Made by a program: the position numbers and the translations under genes. Shown here piece after piece: positions 1 to 10,272 of a stretch of 64,000 nt of DNA. The notes beneath the pieces were generated by a model. The model searched no databases, was not told the origin of the DNA, and saw only the letters and a list, made by a program, of their open reading frames with translations. The stretch is taken from the NCBI GenBank assembly GCA_963281155.1, contig CAUJLY010000003.1, positions 6,262,001 to 6,326,000 of the forward strand, written 5' to 3'. Within the stretch, counting starts at the first letter, position 1. Each line of letters begins with the position of its first letter. The DNA is from Rhabditophanes sp. KR3021 (taxonomy: Eukaryota; Nematoda; Chromadorea; Rhabditida; Alloionematidae).

Positions 1-149
1 ACTGCCCCAACTCTACTCCCCAATCTATGGAGACCTTCTTTATCATGGCTAACCCCGAAGCTTTAAGGGAAGCCAGAAAAGCCAAAGAAGCACACCACAT
101 ACAGATGGGAATTGCTATTGGAGAACCAAATCCAAATACTGCAGCATAA
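1..149 (+). CDS. 3' end of an unidentified protein-coding gene
   Basis: An open frame runs from the window edge (codons in register from base 3) to TAA at 147-149. It gives about 48 residues ending in a hydrophilic tail that includes ALREARKAKEAHH and ends NPNTAA. Codon use is balanced and richer in G+C than the DNA just downstream, as expected of coding sequence. The bases AATAAA overlap the stop codon and may act in 3' end formation. I do not recognise the family. The 5' part lies outside the window, and an intron junction inside these 149 bases cannot be excluded. Confidence 0.55.
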   Translation, partial: CPNSTPQSMETFFIMANPEALREARKAKEAHHIQMGIAIGEPNPNTAA

Positions 150-1136
150 TAAATGTAATTGTATTTGTAATTTTTTGTTATCTCTCAACTTTATTATTTT
201 GGGTGCTGCCAAAAAAAGTAATATAAATTTGTGTGTGCTTCGATATTTACTTTTACATGCAAAAGATTAGATGTCACTTTGTAAATATTTATTGGTGGTA
301 GAAGGTATTTTGTTAATTTATCAATGATAAAAGCTATTTTGTTAAATTACCAATGATGATATATTTTGTCAATTTCTTTATTTAAAAAAATCACAAGACA
401 AGTACAAAAAGAATAAATAGATATTTGAAAAAACTTTTTTAGCAACTCTCTCCCTCATCAATCATCTCCCCCTTGCACAGAACAAATATTTTAATTGCCA
501 TATTTTAATGCATCCGCATCTATCTCTATTTATGAATGAAATAGAAGTGATGTTGTTTGTGAGGGAAGTATTAAAAAATTCAAATTTTTTTGAAAGATGT
601 TGATGTCGATAGATGGTGTTTTGTCTCATGACTGTTGGATAATATACATACTACTCTTGTGTAAATAAATGTAAATACATAAATGAATAAATGTAATTTC
701 AATTATTAGATATGAATTATTTACACTATTTTGACACATAATTTATTGTAATTCGTTTAATTTATAACTTAGCTTTGTTTATTATCTACTTCTTTATAGT
801 TGACCATCGACAAATTGCAACTGTTCAACCCAACTGCTGTTACTTGCTCTTCTTCTCCAAATCTTAATCCAAAACCACGCCTAACAATCAAAACAAACTT
901 AGTATTACTAACTATCATCTCCGCTTTTTACACAGGTTCTCCTAACCAGAAGATTCGACGAAAGGCTCTTTCTTCCACACATATACTGATACCATTACAA
1001 TAAAATATATCATTTTCAATAATCTCCTCAAGTTTGTTGTTAATTGATTATTAATTTGGTTGCTAATTGGTGATACAACAAGACTTAGTGGTGCTCACAA
1101 TTGATTTTTTAAACTAAACAATTAATAGACGAGGTC
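150..1136. other. Intergenic DNA upstream of ABHD17, with one weak exon-like stretch
   Basis: This stretch is mostly AT-rich without long frames. Bases 801-1003 are richer in C and G and open on the plus strand (67 codons from ATG 800). A TTTATAG acceptor-like sequence sits just before this stretch, and a TTTACACAG acceptor-like sequence sits near 926-934. It could be an alternative last exon of the upstream gene, a 5' UTR exon of ABHD17, or chance. The open frame matches nothing I recognise. Confidence 0.35.
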
Positions 1137-2244
1137 ATGGACAGGAACAATGGAATTGGTGGTGGCAGGCAGAATGGCGGTGGGCCTGGAGCAAGTGGGG
1201 GCAATATTTCCTTCAGAGATATTCTTCATCTATTTTGCTGTCCACCTTTTCCTTCTAAAATCGTTTCAAAATTGGCTTTCATGCCCCCTCAGCCATCGTA
1301 TAAGATGTTGGGAGAAAATGAAGAGTAAGTAACATAACCAAAATTTGGTTGCTATAACACATCCACATTTATTATTCTTAAAATAACCAAAATTTATCTA
1401 TCTAGCATTTATTTATCATCATTTATTTATAGTCCATCATTCGAATTAATAGAAAGAAGGGCAGAATGGCCACATGGCTTGCTAGATCTAAGAAACGTCT
1501 CTATGTTTTATGCCGAACCAGCAGACAGAAAACCCAAAATTGCATGTGTTTATATTAATGCTACCCCTGAATCCTTCTTTACTATTCTTTACTCCCACGG
1601 AAATGCTGTAGACATCGGACAAATGACGAGTTTTTATTATGGTCTTGCCTATCGTCTTAATTGTAATATCTTTTCGTATGACTACTCAGGTATGCTTTTC
1701 TATTTTTACTTATTCTTTATTCATATTATTAGGGTATGGTTGTTCGCCTGGAAAAGCTTCGGAAAAAAATTTGTATAACAACATTACGGTTGCTTTAGAT
1801 GAATTGCAAAAGCGTTTTAACATTCCGCCAGAAAGAGTTATTGTTTATGGACAATCTATTGGTACGGTGCCGAGTGTCGACTTGGCTTCCAAAAATCACA
1901 GAATCGCAGCTTTAATTTTGCACTCTCCTTTAATGTCTGGCTTAAGAGTAGCTTTTCCGGGGACTCAGAGATCCTGGATGTGCGATGCCTTTACCTCAAT
2001 CGACAAAATTCAAAATGTCCAAGCTCCAACACTAATCATTCACGGCACCGAAGACGAAGTAATCGACTTTTCTCACGGTTTAACTTTACACGAAAGATGT
2101 CCAAATGCTGTGGACCCGCTTTGGGTAAATGGTGCTGGTCACAACGATATTGAACTGCATGCAACCTACTTGGAGAGATTGCGCCTCTTCATTGAAACTG
2201 AAGCTTTGAAAACAGCTAAAAATGAAAGTTCTCGACAAACTTAA
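1137..2244 (+). CDS. ABHD17: ABHD17-type alpha/beta hydrolase (palmitoyl-protein thioesterase)
   Basis: Three exons fit: 1137-1324, 1433-1689 and 1733-2244, with GT-AG introns of 108 and 43 nt. The second exon completes a split GAT codon and the third a split GGG codon. The N-terminal [10 protein letters not shown] stretch with adjacent cysteines matches the palmitoylated cysteine cluster that anchors ABHD17 to membranes. It is followed by [11 protein letters not shown], the oxyanion region [12 protein letters not shown], the nucleophile elbow GQSIGT, the acid region [10 protein letters not shown] and the histidine GAGHNDIE. The family removes palmitate from Ras and PSD-95-like proteins at the plasma membrane. 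The total, about 318 residues, is normal for the family. AATAAA signals at 2248 and 2288 follow the stop. The ATG at 1137 is preferred because it gives the whole cysteine cluster. Confidence 0.93.
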
Positions 2245-2550
2245 TTTAATAAATATTTGCATAAATAACACCAATATACAATTGTTCAATAAATTATGAC
2301 GCTAGTTTGCTTATTTAATGTTGTTTATTTATTGTATATAAAGCTGATAACAAACTTAACAATCTAATTAAAAAGACATAATAACAACAATAATCAGTAA
2401 CAAAAAGACAGTTAAATTGATAACAAAGTGTAATTGTAATTATTAACGAATATTTTAACTCGAGGAATGGGCTGAAAACCCACTGTTTCCCCTCCTGAAA
2501 AGATAATTGCAATTAATAGCAATCTTTTAACTCGGAGAATGACTTCTCCT
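2245..2550. other. Short convergent 3' intergenic region
   Basis: The region lies between the 3' ends of ABHD17 (plus) and the AFG2-like gene (minus). It is AT-rich and carries AATAAA-type signals. Bases 2460-2500 and 2524-2560 hold similar short sequences (CTCGAGGAATGGG and CTCGGAGAATGAC contexts), possibly a small local duplication. No gene is seen. Confidence 0.5.
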
Positions 2551-5500
2551 TCATTCCTCGCCCCTTTGAAAACGTTCAAAAGATGCAAGAAGTTCTTTAT
2601 CTGTGCGAGGAACAACTTCGTGAAGTGCTTCAGTGAAATGCCTAAGTGAGACTTTAGCGCCATTTACATCTTCACGCATAGCTTTCAAAGCAGCAGTTTG
2701 GCAAAAAGCGACAATTTCTGCCCCAGAATACCCTTCAGTCTTCTCAGCTAATTCATTTTTGTCTACATCATCTTCGAGTGTCATTTTCTTGAGTCGTAGT
2801 GTCATAATTTGTTTTCTAAAAATTAATAGTTAGTTGTCGCACCAAATGAAATTTACCTTGTCTCAAGATCTGGAAGAGTAACATAAATACTTCGATCCAA
2901 CCTTCCCGGTCTCATCAACGCACTATCAATGGTATCAGGTCTATTGGTAGCAGCCAAAACAATAACTCTGCTTTTCTTCTCAAGTCCATCAAGTTCGGTT
3001 AATAGTTGGGCAAGAACTCGGTCACCAACAGCTGAAGAAGTATCGCCGCCTCTTTTACCCCCGACAGCATCAATTTCATCAAAAAATAGTATAGTAGGAG
3101 CTACTTGTCTTGCTCGATGGAATAAATCACGAACTGCCTTTTCAGATTCTCCTACGTACTTTGAAAAAAGTTCTGGTCCTTTGACTGACAAGAAGTTCAG
3201 TTTAGATTGAGATGCTAATGCTCGAGCGATTAAAGTTTTTGAGCACCCGGGCGGACCATATAGTAAAATTCCGGAGGGAGGATCAACTCCAAAGCGAACG
3301 AATGCTTCGGCATGTTGTTGCGGCCAGATGATAGCTTGTTTGATTTCTTCTTTCAGCTTTTCATTACCTGAATGTCATTTATAGATCAAGATAATATTAA
3401 ATTTAAGGTATCCATACCAAAGTATGTTTAACAGTTTTGATATTTGAACTTTAGCTTTAAGATATTTACGTGCCATCTTTTTAACACCAAATTTAATTTA
3501 TATAAATCAATCTTCATTATTTTAGGCTGCCTAAGATCGCACCCTGACTCTGAGTTATTTTTATCTGAGAATGGAACAATAGAAGGAAAACAACCGGTAA
3601 AGAGAGACACTAAAAAGATCTCTAGAAATAGACGTAGTTTGGAAGCTGGTGAGCAGAAAGTCGTCAATTCTAATGGAGATAACTTGGATGAAACAAGATG
3701 CATTAACTATGCAACTGCTAGTAAGTTAAAAAGTACATTAATTATGTCTCCTTTTTTAGAAAGCATGTAATCAACTGAAGGAGAAGGTGACATGGCAGAG
3801 TTGGTGAAACCAATGAAAAGTCATCTTGGTGGTGTTGAACAAGTAAGTTATTTCTATTTAGTTTGCCTATAATTTAAATCTTTCTAGGCTGTTTCCAAAG
3901 AAGAGCTATTTCACCTAAAATTGACTTGGTGATAAGAGCTGCTATTCAGAAGACGAGGAAAAATGGAACTATTAAGCAAGTTCCTGCAAAAACAGATCCT
4001 TTTAAAAATAGTGTTTTGGCATCAAATTCTGCTCTCTTTACTAATGTGTGATTTGATAGTTAATAATCTAATAAAGCACCTTCAACCTTGATACCCTCCC
4101 AATAAGATTGTCAATAACGTGGAATGTATTCTCATCAATCATTTTCTCCTTTAACTCACAAGCTCGGACTCTGACAAGCCTTTATTTCCTTGCACAATTC
4201 ATATGTATTCAGAGACAAATAGCGCTATCGCTGAATTAACTTTAAAAGATTTTGTTGATTATGAACTTTTAGAGTATATTACAAAGCGTTAACTCATTTT
4301 TGCAATTTTGAATAAATTTTTGTCCTTTTAACCCACCACCAATATCATCCCAAGAAACATTAGGAACTTCAAAGATGAATTGCCTAATTCCGGTAGGTCG
4401 AACTCTTTTGATCGAGTCTGTAAAACATTTAGTACCACCTTGTTGTCTTGACAGTTCACAAACAGATAAAATATCAGCTCCAGTAAAACCATGAGTTTGT
4501 TGAGCGAAATCCTTAATTTCAATTTTATCCTTTTCCTCACTATTCATTATCAGTTCCATAATTTCCAATCGTTCAACTAAAGTAGGCACCGGCAGTTCAA
4601 TTTCTAACAAAAATCTTCTCCTTAATTCGAGTCCAATACTATCAATATCCCGAACACACATAATAACCGTTCCTTTTGAATCCATGAATGAACTAAGTAC
4701 AGTAATGGCCTTCAAATTTTCTTTCAACTCCCATGATTCAATGTTGTCGATTAAGAGTATTAAAGACTTGTCTTGAATCAAACTGTAAAGTTCTACCAAC
4801 TCCGATAGCGACTTCGCCATCACAGATTTACCACCGAATTGATTTGCTAAAATATTTAGCAAGAGAGTTTTTCCATTTCCTGTCAATCCATGTATGATTG
4901 TGGAGCAGATTCTCTTTTTCTCCAAAAATGGTTTTACCAGGAAGGTATTAACGTCTTCTTTAGCTTTTGACATTCCTCCAATGTTTGACAATCCCACTCT
5001 CTGTTTACCACCCTTAAAAGCTTCCAAAGAATCACTAAGAATTTTTTCTGGTTCGCAACCATCAATTGAAATAACTGTTTGAGAGGTTATTTCAAAGATC
5101 TCGGTAGTTGTTTTCTTTTCCAATAGTTTCCCATCAATTTTAATCGAGTTCATTTGATCCAACAGACTTCTTTTCAGCTTAACTTCAACTTTCATCCCAA
5201 AATAATTGACGTCAAAAGGCACAAGAGGAGACACAAACGCTCCTGACAAATACACTTTCAGATAAGTCACAAAAGCACTACTCAAAAAGAGATTCCTATT
5301 TTCAGTTTGTCCAATAGAAAAGACTCCACTTTCAAGTAAGTTTGAACTTTCGATCACCTTGATATTCAGAAACCTTTCATTGGCAGACAAAGGACAAGAT
5401 ATCCTCATAACTGGAACAACATCGCAAGGCCAAACTGATCCAATAATTTCTGTTCCATCTCCCAAAGTCACCACGCAAGGTTGTCTCCCAAACAAATTGA

Positions 5501-5798
5501 GATGTGTCATAGTTTCTTTATTGACCAAGATAGCATGTTTCTTCAGCCACCCCATACATTCTTCCGGAAGATAAGTCATTCTTTTTTCCACCGACATGTT
5601 GAATCCATTCAAGTATTGTCCTTTTTTCAAAATAGGGATTTCTGTTGTTACTTCCTTTCTGCTTGGTGTACCATCAACAGGCAAAGTTATTTGTGCGTTG
5701 ACCCCACACATACTTGTGTGCTTTTCATAATCTTTGGTCAGCAAAAATGAATTGCAACTGTCGCACTCACTTAAGATCTTCTTTTTCTTCGAAGACAT
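2551..5798 (-). CDS. AFG2A: AFG2/SPATA5-like double AAA ATPase
   Basis: Minus-strand exons 5798-4337, 3367-2857 and 2815-2551 join in phase to about 745 residues. The last intron is 42 nt and the first about 970 nt. A C12-C15-H27-C31 cluster may form an N-terminal zinc knuckle. An N-domain follows, then D1 with Walker A GLTGNGKT, and D2 beginning VSWDDIGG with Walker A GPPGCSKT, Walker B ILFFDEID, the arginine-finger region [14 protein letters not shown] and sensor [15 protein letters not shown] is the form typical of the SPATA5/AFG2 branch, whose members release maturation factors from pre-60S ribosomes. In D1 the Walker B glutamate is replaced (LLIDNIE), so D1 may bind but not turn over ATP. 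The first donor was taken as GTGGGT after GATATTGGTG because it restores DDIGGNEKLK; it is non-consensus. An antisense decayed gene sits in this intron. Confidence 0.88.
3526..4050 (+). pseudogene. Decayed multi-exon gene nested antisense in the AFG2-like intron
   Basis: Three exon-like blocks on the plus strand are separated by clean GT-AG introns: 3526-3720, intron 3721-3759 (39 nt), 3760-3842, intron 3843-3897 (55 nt), 3898-4050. The blocks look coding (charged stretches such as [22 protein letters not shown] and [19 protein letters not shown]), but the frame must shift inside block 2 and again inside block 3, and stops intervene otherwise. An AATAAA follows at about 4069. The retained introns of host size argue against a retrocopy. 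I do not recognise the family. Further short remnants follow: a minus-strand frame at about 4072-4175 with RACELKEKM, which resembles the CNQLKEK of block 2, and a 29-codon plus frame at 4203-4292. Sequencing indels rather than true decay are the alternative. Confidence 0.55.
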
Positions 5799-5982
5799 CT
5801 TAGATGTGCCCTATAAAACAATTGTAAATAAATTGGGAAGCAAATTGAAATAGAGATAATTTAAGTAGATATAACTATAATCGTCCAAACATATAATGAT
5901 CTTAAATCTTTTATAAATAGAGATCAGGCGAAAATGACAGAATAATTAAAAGTCAAATAAATTAATGGTTATTTTTGAAAGA

Positions 5983-6981
5983 TTATTGCAAATCAATAGT
6001 CATCGAAACAGGACAATGATCGCTTCCCATAACTTCGTTCATAATTTGGCAATCCTTAACTTTGTCCATGATGCGGTTTGAGATTACGAAATAATCAAGT
6101 CGCCATCCAACATTTTTAGCTCTAGCACCAGACATATAAGACCAGAAAGTGTAAGCTTTAGTGAGATCAGGATTAAGTGTTCTGAAGACATCTTTAAACC
6201 CGGCAGACAAGAGATCAGTGAAAAAATCCATTTCAAATTGGAAAAAACCGGGGGATTTGTTGTAATTGGACTTTGGATTGGCAATATCTGAAGAATATTA
6301 TTAAAAATCACTTTTTCATATCACTTTACCAATATCAGTATGAGCTACATTCAAGTCTCCAACATAAATCACAGGCTTCATCAGATCCAGTTCCTTAATC
6401 TTGACGGAAAGCAATCCCTCATACTTCCTTCTCTTACTCTCATTTACAAGTTGACGGCCAGAATTTGGCACATACGCGGCAATCAAATAGAAGTGTTCAT
6501 ATTCCGCGATGACTACTCGCCCTTCACCATCGATTTCCTTGTCACCAAGGCCGCACTCTACTTTTAAAGGCTGTTCCCTAGATAACAGACATACTCCTGA
6601 GTAGCCCTTTTTTGTAGTCGAGGGAAACAACTTTTTGTACCCATACAGACTAATGTCTCCTATCTCTTCTGGTAGCACGTCGCACTTGGTCTCTTGCAAG
6701 ACAATGATGTCTGAGATGGTATCCTTTATAAAGGAGTGGTTGCCTTTTTTGATGAGTCCTTTCAAGCCGGCAACGTTCCATGTTACAATCTTTAGATGGT
6801 CACCCGAATCGGCCCGATATCTAAATTGTTTGGGGAGAGTTGGTGTGGGTACACTTTTTTTGGCCGCAAACAAAGGAAATAGTTTACCTACCTCGGTGGT
6901 GGCCTTTCTCTTCGACATACTCTTCTTAGACAACTCTCCCAAACCTATAAACACTTGATTACACACCATTCCTGTGTACAT
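5983..6981 (-). CDS. APEX1: APE1-like apurinic/apyrimidinic endonuclease (exonuclease III family)
   Basis: Two minus-strand exons, 6981-6330 and 6287-5983, are joined across a 42-nt intron and give 318 residues. A basic segment KKSMSKRK near residue 20 could be a nuclear localisation signal. The catalytic motifs appear in order: LKIVTWNVAGL, VLQETKC (metal-binding Glu), AAYVPNSG (Tyr), YVGDLNVAH (Asp/Asn), FWSYMSGARAKNVGWRLDYF, and the terminal GSDHCPV with the catalytic His. The enzyme cuts the DNA backbone 5' of abasic sites in base excision repair. Starting at the first Met (MYTGMV) gives the usual family length, while an internal Met before SKRK would give a slightly shorter nuclear form. 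The gene lies head to tail with the RRM gene upstream and the AFG2-like gene downstream on the same strand. Confidence 0.93.
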
Positions 6982-7391
6982 TTAAAGATATAATCGGATA
7001 TAAAACCTCCATTCAAAACAGTACAAACCATACCCAACCCAATCAAAACGAAACATTATAGTCAAAAACTTTTTAATTTTGAAAGATCAAAAGAATGTAA
7101 CAGATTTTTCAGCATAATAACGCAAAAAGTATGGGAGACCAATTTTAAAATGTTAATAACGAAACAAAAAAGTGTATGTTAATAAAATAATACAATGAAC
7201 CCCATTGATGGTGGTTGTGCTTGTGTATATAGATTGTGTTGAAGTAAATATAAAGATTAATTATATTTTACGGAAGAAGAAAATTTGAATTTTTTGATTT
7301 AATTGATCGCTCTTGTTGATTAACAGTTTTAATAACAAAAACAAAAAAAGAATAATACACAACCACTAGACCATCTTTTTTGGAAGCCAAT
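6982..7391. other. Intergenic DNA between the RRM gene and APE1
   Basis: This AT-rich stretch should hold the 3' UTR of the RRM gene and the promoter of APE1 (both minus strand). The minus-strand sequence contains several A/T-rich poly(A)-like signals. No minus-strand open exon continues the RRM protein here. Confidence 0.5.
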
Positions 7392-8214
7392 TTACTTGTT
7401 GGCATAGTTGACGCGGAGGGCACGGCCATTGAAGTCAGATCCATTGAGGTTGTTGACGGCGTTTTGGGCTCCTAGTTGGTCAGAAAAGTCGCAGAATCCG
7501 AATCCTTTTGGTCTTCTTGTGTCGCGATCGTACACAAATCTTACATTGACAACAGATCCAACAGTTGAAAAGTAACGGCCGATATCATTTTCGCTGGCGT
7601 TGTATGGGATGTTTCCGACTACAAAAACACAAACATTAATAAAAGTCCAGGACATAAGCTTTAAAAAGAACTTAGAAAGTGTCGTGAAGACCACTCTTCA
7701 ACATCAATTTGATCTTACAAGGCCATTAATGCACCTAGGAAACATTTTGATAAAGCCATAGATTAAAAAGAACCCCAATCAAAGTCGTCCATCATAAGTC
7801 CATTCGAAAAGGACAAACATGGACAACTTTCAAAGGTGTGTGGAGAGGATCGAGACACTTACCAGGCAAGTTTAAAAAAGTGCCAGTCTATTCCGTTAGG
7901 TTAAAGCTTGTAACTGTGATGCAACGATATTATCTGTGTGAACATATTTTTTGGTCGTCATCATTTACACGTAATTATTTAAGCACCATCTTCTATATGC
8001 ATCATCATATACTTTACATAAAGATATATGCATAAATTCAATACATCAATATATTGGAAGAGTCTTTTTATATGGTGCATGTGAGCTTGTTAAGTGTAAG
8101 AAGTTAAATAAAATAGCAAGTCTACTTAAAAAGAGCTAACTAATCAAAGAACATACCATAAACAGAAAATTTCTGTTGTTGTGGTACATCAGCGGCAATT
8201 GCTTGTTGATCCAT
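7392..8214 (-). CDS. Short single-RRM protein resembling the N-terminus of CstF-64
   Basis: Exon 1 (8214-8157) and exon 2 (7618-7392) are joined across a 538-nt intron, giving 94 residues. After about 18 residues comes a complete RRM: RNP2 as YVGNIPYNA, then VRFVYDRDTRRPKGFGFCDF carrying RNP1, then NNLNGSDFNGRALRVNYANK. Spacing and residues follow the RRM of cleavage stimulation factor 64 kDa (CSTF2), which binds the GU-rich element downstream of poly(A) sites. CSTF2 continues for hundreds of residues with hinge, proline-rich and C-terminal domains, all absent here. The stop TAA lies inside a donor-like GTAAAT, so a longer spliced form is conceivable, but no downstream exon is visible before APE1. 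A 5' UTR intron acceptor (TTTCTTTCAG) lies about 25 nt upstream of the ATG. It is either a genuine minimal RRM protein or a truncated CSTF2 paralog. Confidence 0.8.
7678..8035 (+). pseudogene. Antisense coding-like remnant in the RRM-gene intron
   Basis: On the plus strand, opposite the host gene, an open frame from about 7678 (KTTLQHQFDLTRP) ends at a TAG near 7760. A second frame from about 7757 stays open through KSIRKGQTWTTFKGVWRGS and HLPGKFKKVPVYSVRLKLV to the stop at 8033-8035. Base composition between 7790 and 7900 is richer in G+C than ordinary intron DNA here. I do not recognise the sequence. Without a start codon, with a frame change and with no splice junctions seen, it is best read as a decayed fragment. 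Chance coding likeness is possible. Confidence 0.35.
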
Positions 8215-8626
8215 GGTGATTGTTTGTCAAGAAAGTCTGAAAGAAACAAATTTATGAGTAAATGAGAAAGCAATCTTTAAATTACTAAATTGACTAATGA
8301 AACGGATATTGTTATGGCAAGTTGGGTTGGACAATATTTTGGATGTGAAAGCAATTGATAAAATGCTTTTTTAAACGACCTTCCAATTGCACAGTCATTA
8401 CAGAGACAAGATGATGTGGTGGGAGTGGTGGCTTGATGGTTCTTGGCCGGAACAACATTGGTGTAGGCCGCGTTTGGTGGCCATTATTACGTATAATACT
8501 AATTATTGTGTCATCCTTTTACCAAACGGAGGTATAGTATTCCTACAATTACCAACTTTCGAGACTATATTGGCTAACAAATAGTAAATTGCGGTAAAAG
8601 ACCAAACAAGAAACCACCTAGAAGAG
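8215..8626. promoter_or_regulatory. Divergent promoter region between the RRM gene and WAVE
   Basis: The genes point away from each other across 412 bases, so both promoters and 5' UTRs should lie here. On the minus strand an acceptor TTTCTTTCAG near 8239-8248 suggests an intron in the RRM gene's 5' UTR. A plus-strand frame at 8387-8584 resembles nothing and is probably chance. Confidence 0.5.
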
Positions 8627-10102
8627 ATGCCTTTAGTTAAGCGTTCAATCTCACCCGTCAACATCTCACTGCATCGAATAGCTCCATCTGTTAAAAGAGA
8701 CGAACTAGAATGTGTTGCAAATGGTACAATCGCTAATCTAGTTAGACAACTAAGTTCTCTTTCCAAACAAGCGGAGCAGATCTTCAGCGAATTTTACCAT
8801 GAAACTGTCAAAATTGATCACAAGACAAGTGGGTTAATCAGGAGAGTCAACCAAGTAAAAGAGAAGATTAATGAATATGATTACAGTGCGAAAGAAAGTA
8901 AGTTAGACAACTTTTGATGGTTAATAACAATTTTAGGAGAACCAACGATGTACCATGCTCGAAAGCCTTTCAAATCCACTAATCTTGTGGACCAACACAC
9001 CTTCAATAGACAGACGTTGCCTCCAGCTTTATTGGACTTGTACAATAAGTGCGAGGAGCCTCCGAAACTCTACTTATTGGATGAATTTAGAGATGATGGG
9101 AAACTTGCCATGAAGTTTTACTCTTACCCTGAGTACTTTTTTGACTTATGGAAGGAACAAACGTTAAAAGAATGCGAAAGATTGCCCAAGAAAAAAGTAT
9201 TGAAAGGTGACTCACCTCACAAGAGAGTAAAGAAACCGTCTCCAGAATTGTCAGCTACAAACAGACATGGCGAAGACTTTGCCATGCCAATTTATGACAC
9301 TTACAAGGCTCCTAAGATAATTGAATCACGTCACAGACCAACTCAATTTCAATCTATGGTTTCTGGAACCACTATTCGCCACAACAACTTGGTTGCTTTT
9401 CCAGAGGAGTACCATGCTCCTAGGGCGTTGCATGCAAGAGATAATGAACCCTTGCCACCACCACCTTCTGGAATGTCACAACCTTATGGCCAATTCAACT
9501 CCATCTTCACGCCATCTTCTCAATTCTTGGATAATGACTCTAATAGTAGGGTGACGCCAGCCACCGGCAAACATCAATCAGATTCTCCTAATTCGTTGGA
9601 ACTCGGCATGCAGAACTTTAAGTTTGAGGAAAGTATTCAAGATGAGGATGAAGACAATTTCCCGTCCCCTCCACCGCCGATCTCAATGATGCAATGTTCG
9701 ATTGTTGGACAAGTTCCCACTGCTCCTAAGATTGATTTGGTTCCGGCGGCGCAGAATAATGTTCCAATGCCTCCACCACCGCCTCCTCCCTTGCCTGTGG
9801 GGGGAATCAAAGTATCAAACTCAATACCAAGCACCTCATTTGTACCTAAAGCAACGGAAGAATCAACGGGTGGAAAGGTTCATAAAATGGTATCAAATGA
9901 GGCTCCACGTCAAAACCTGTTAGATGAAATCAAAGCGGGACACAAACTTCGTAAATTCCAAAAAGGATTGCTTGCGGAACAAGAAGCTGCTGCCTTTGAA
10001 GGAAACAACGTCGCCGATATACTCAAAAAAAGAATGCGACATGTCCTAGGTCCAGAAAGTGACTCTGACTCCAATGAATCCGAAAACGACTGGTCGGATT
10101 AA
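8627..10102 (+). CDS. WASF: SCAR/WAVE actin-nucleation promoting factor
   Basis: Exons 8627-8897 and 8937-10102 are joined across a 39-nt intron and give 478 residues. The N-terminus MPLVKRSISP and the stretch LECVANGTIANLVRQLSSLS begin the WAVE homology domain, which continues across the intron through RQTLPPALLDLYNKCEEPP and KFYSYPEYFFDLWKEQ to about residue 170. A low-complexity basic and proline-rich middle follows, with two polyproline tracts (SPPPPIS and MPPPPPPPLP). The C-terminus has a WH2 motif (LLDEIKAGHKLRK), a connector ending in ILKKRMRHVLG, and an acidic tail ending ENDWSD with the conserved tryptophan. WAVE works in the Rac-regulated complex that activates Arp2/3 at the leading edge. 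The domain set is complete. Confidence 0.96.
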
Positions 10103-10272
10103 CCAATTATCTTATATACATATTTAAAGTACTAGTAATTTTACTAACTCCATTTGCCTAAATAATAAGTTCAATGATTGATATGTTTGTTTGTAAGTTA
10201 TTCGTTCACTCGAGACATTTGTTACTTTTTGAAATTGCTTTTGGATCAATTAAAATAACTCAAATTTAGGTC

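Noticed and set aside
2530..4100. AFG2-like second ATPase domain as a separate gene from the N-terminal part
   Set aside because: The exons join in phase and restore the continuous DDIGG sequence, so a single gene split by a long intron fits better.
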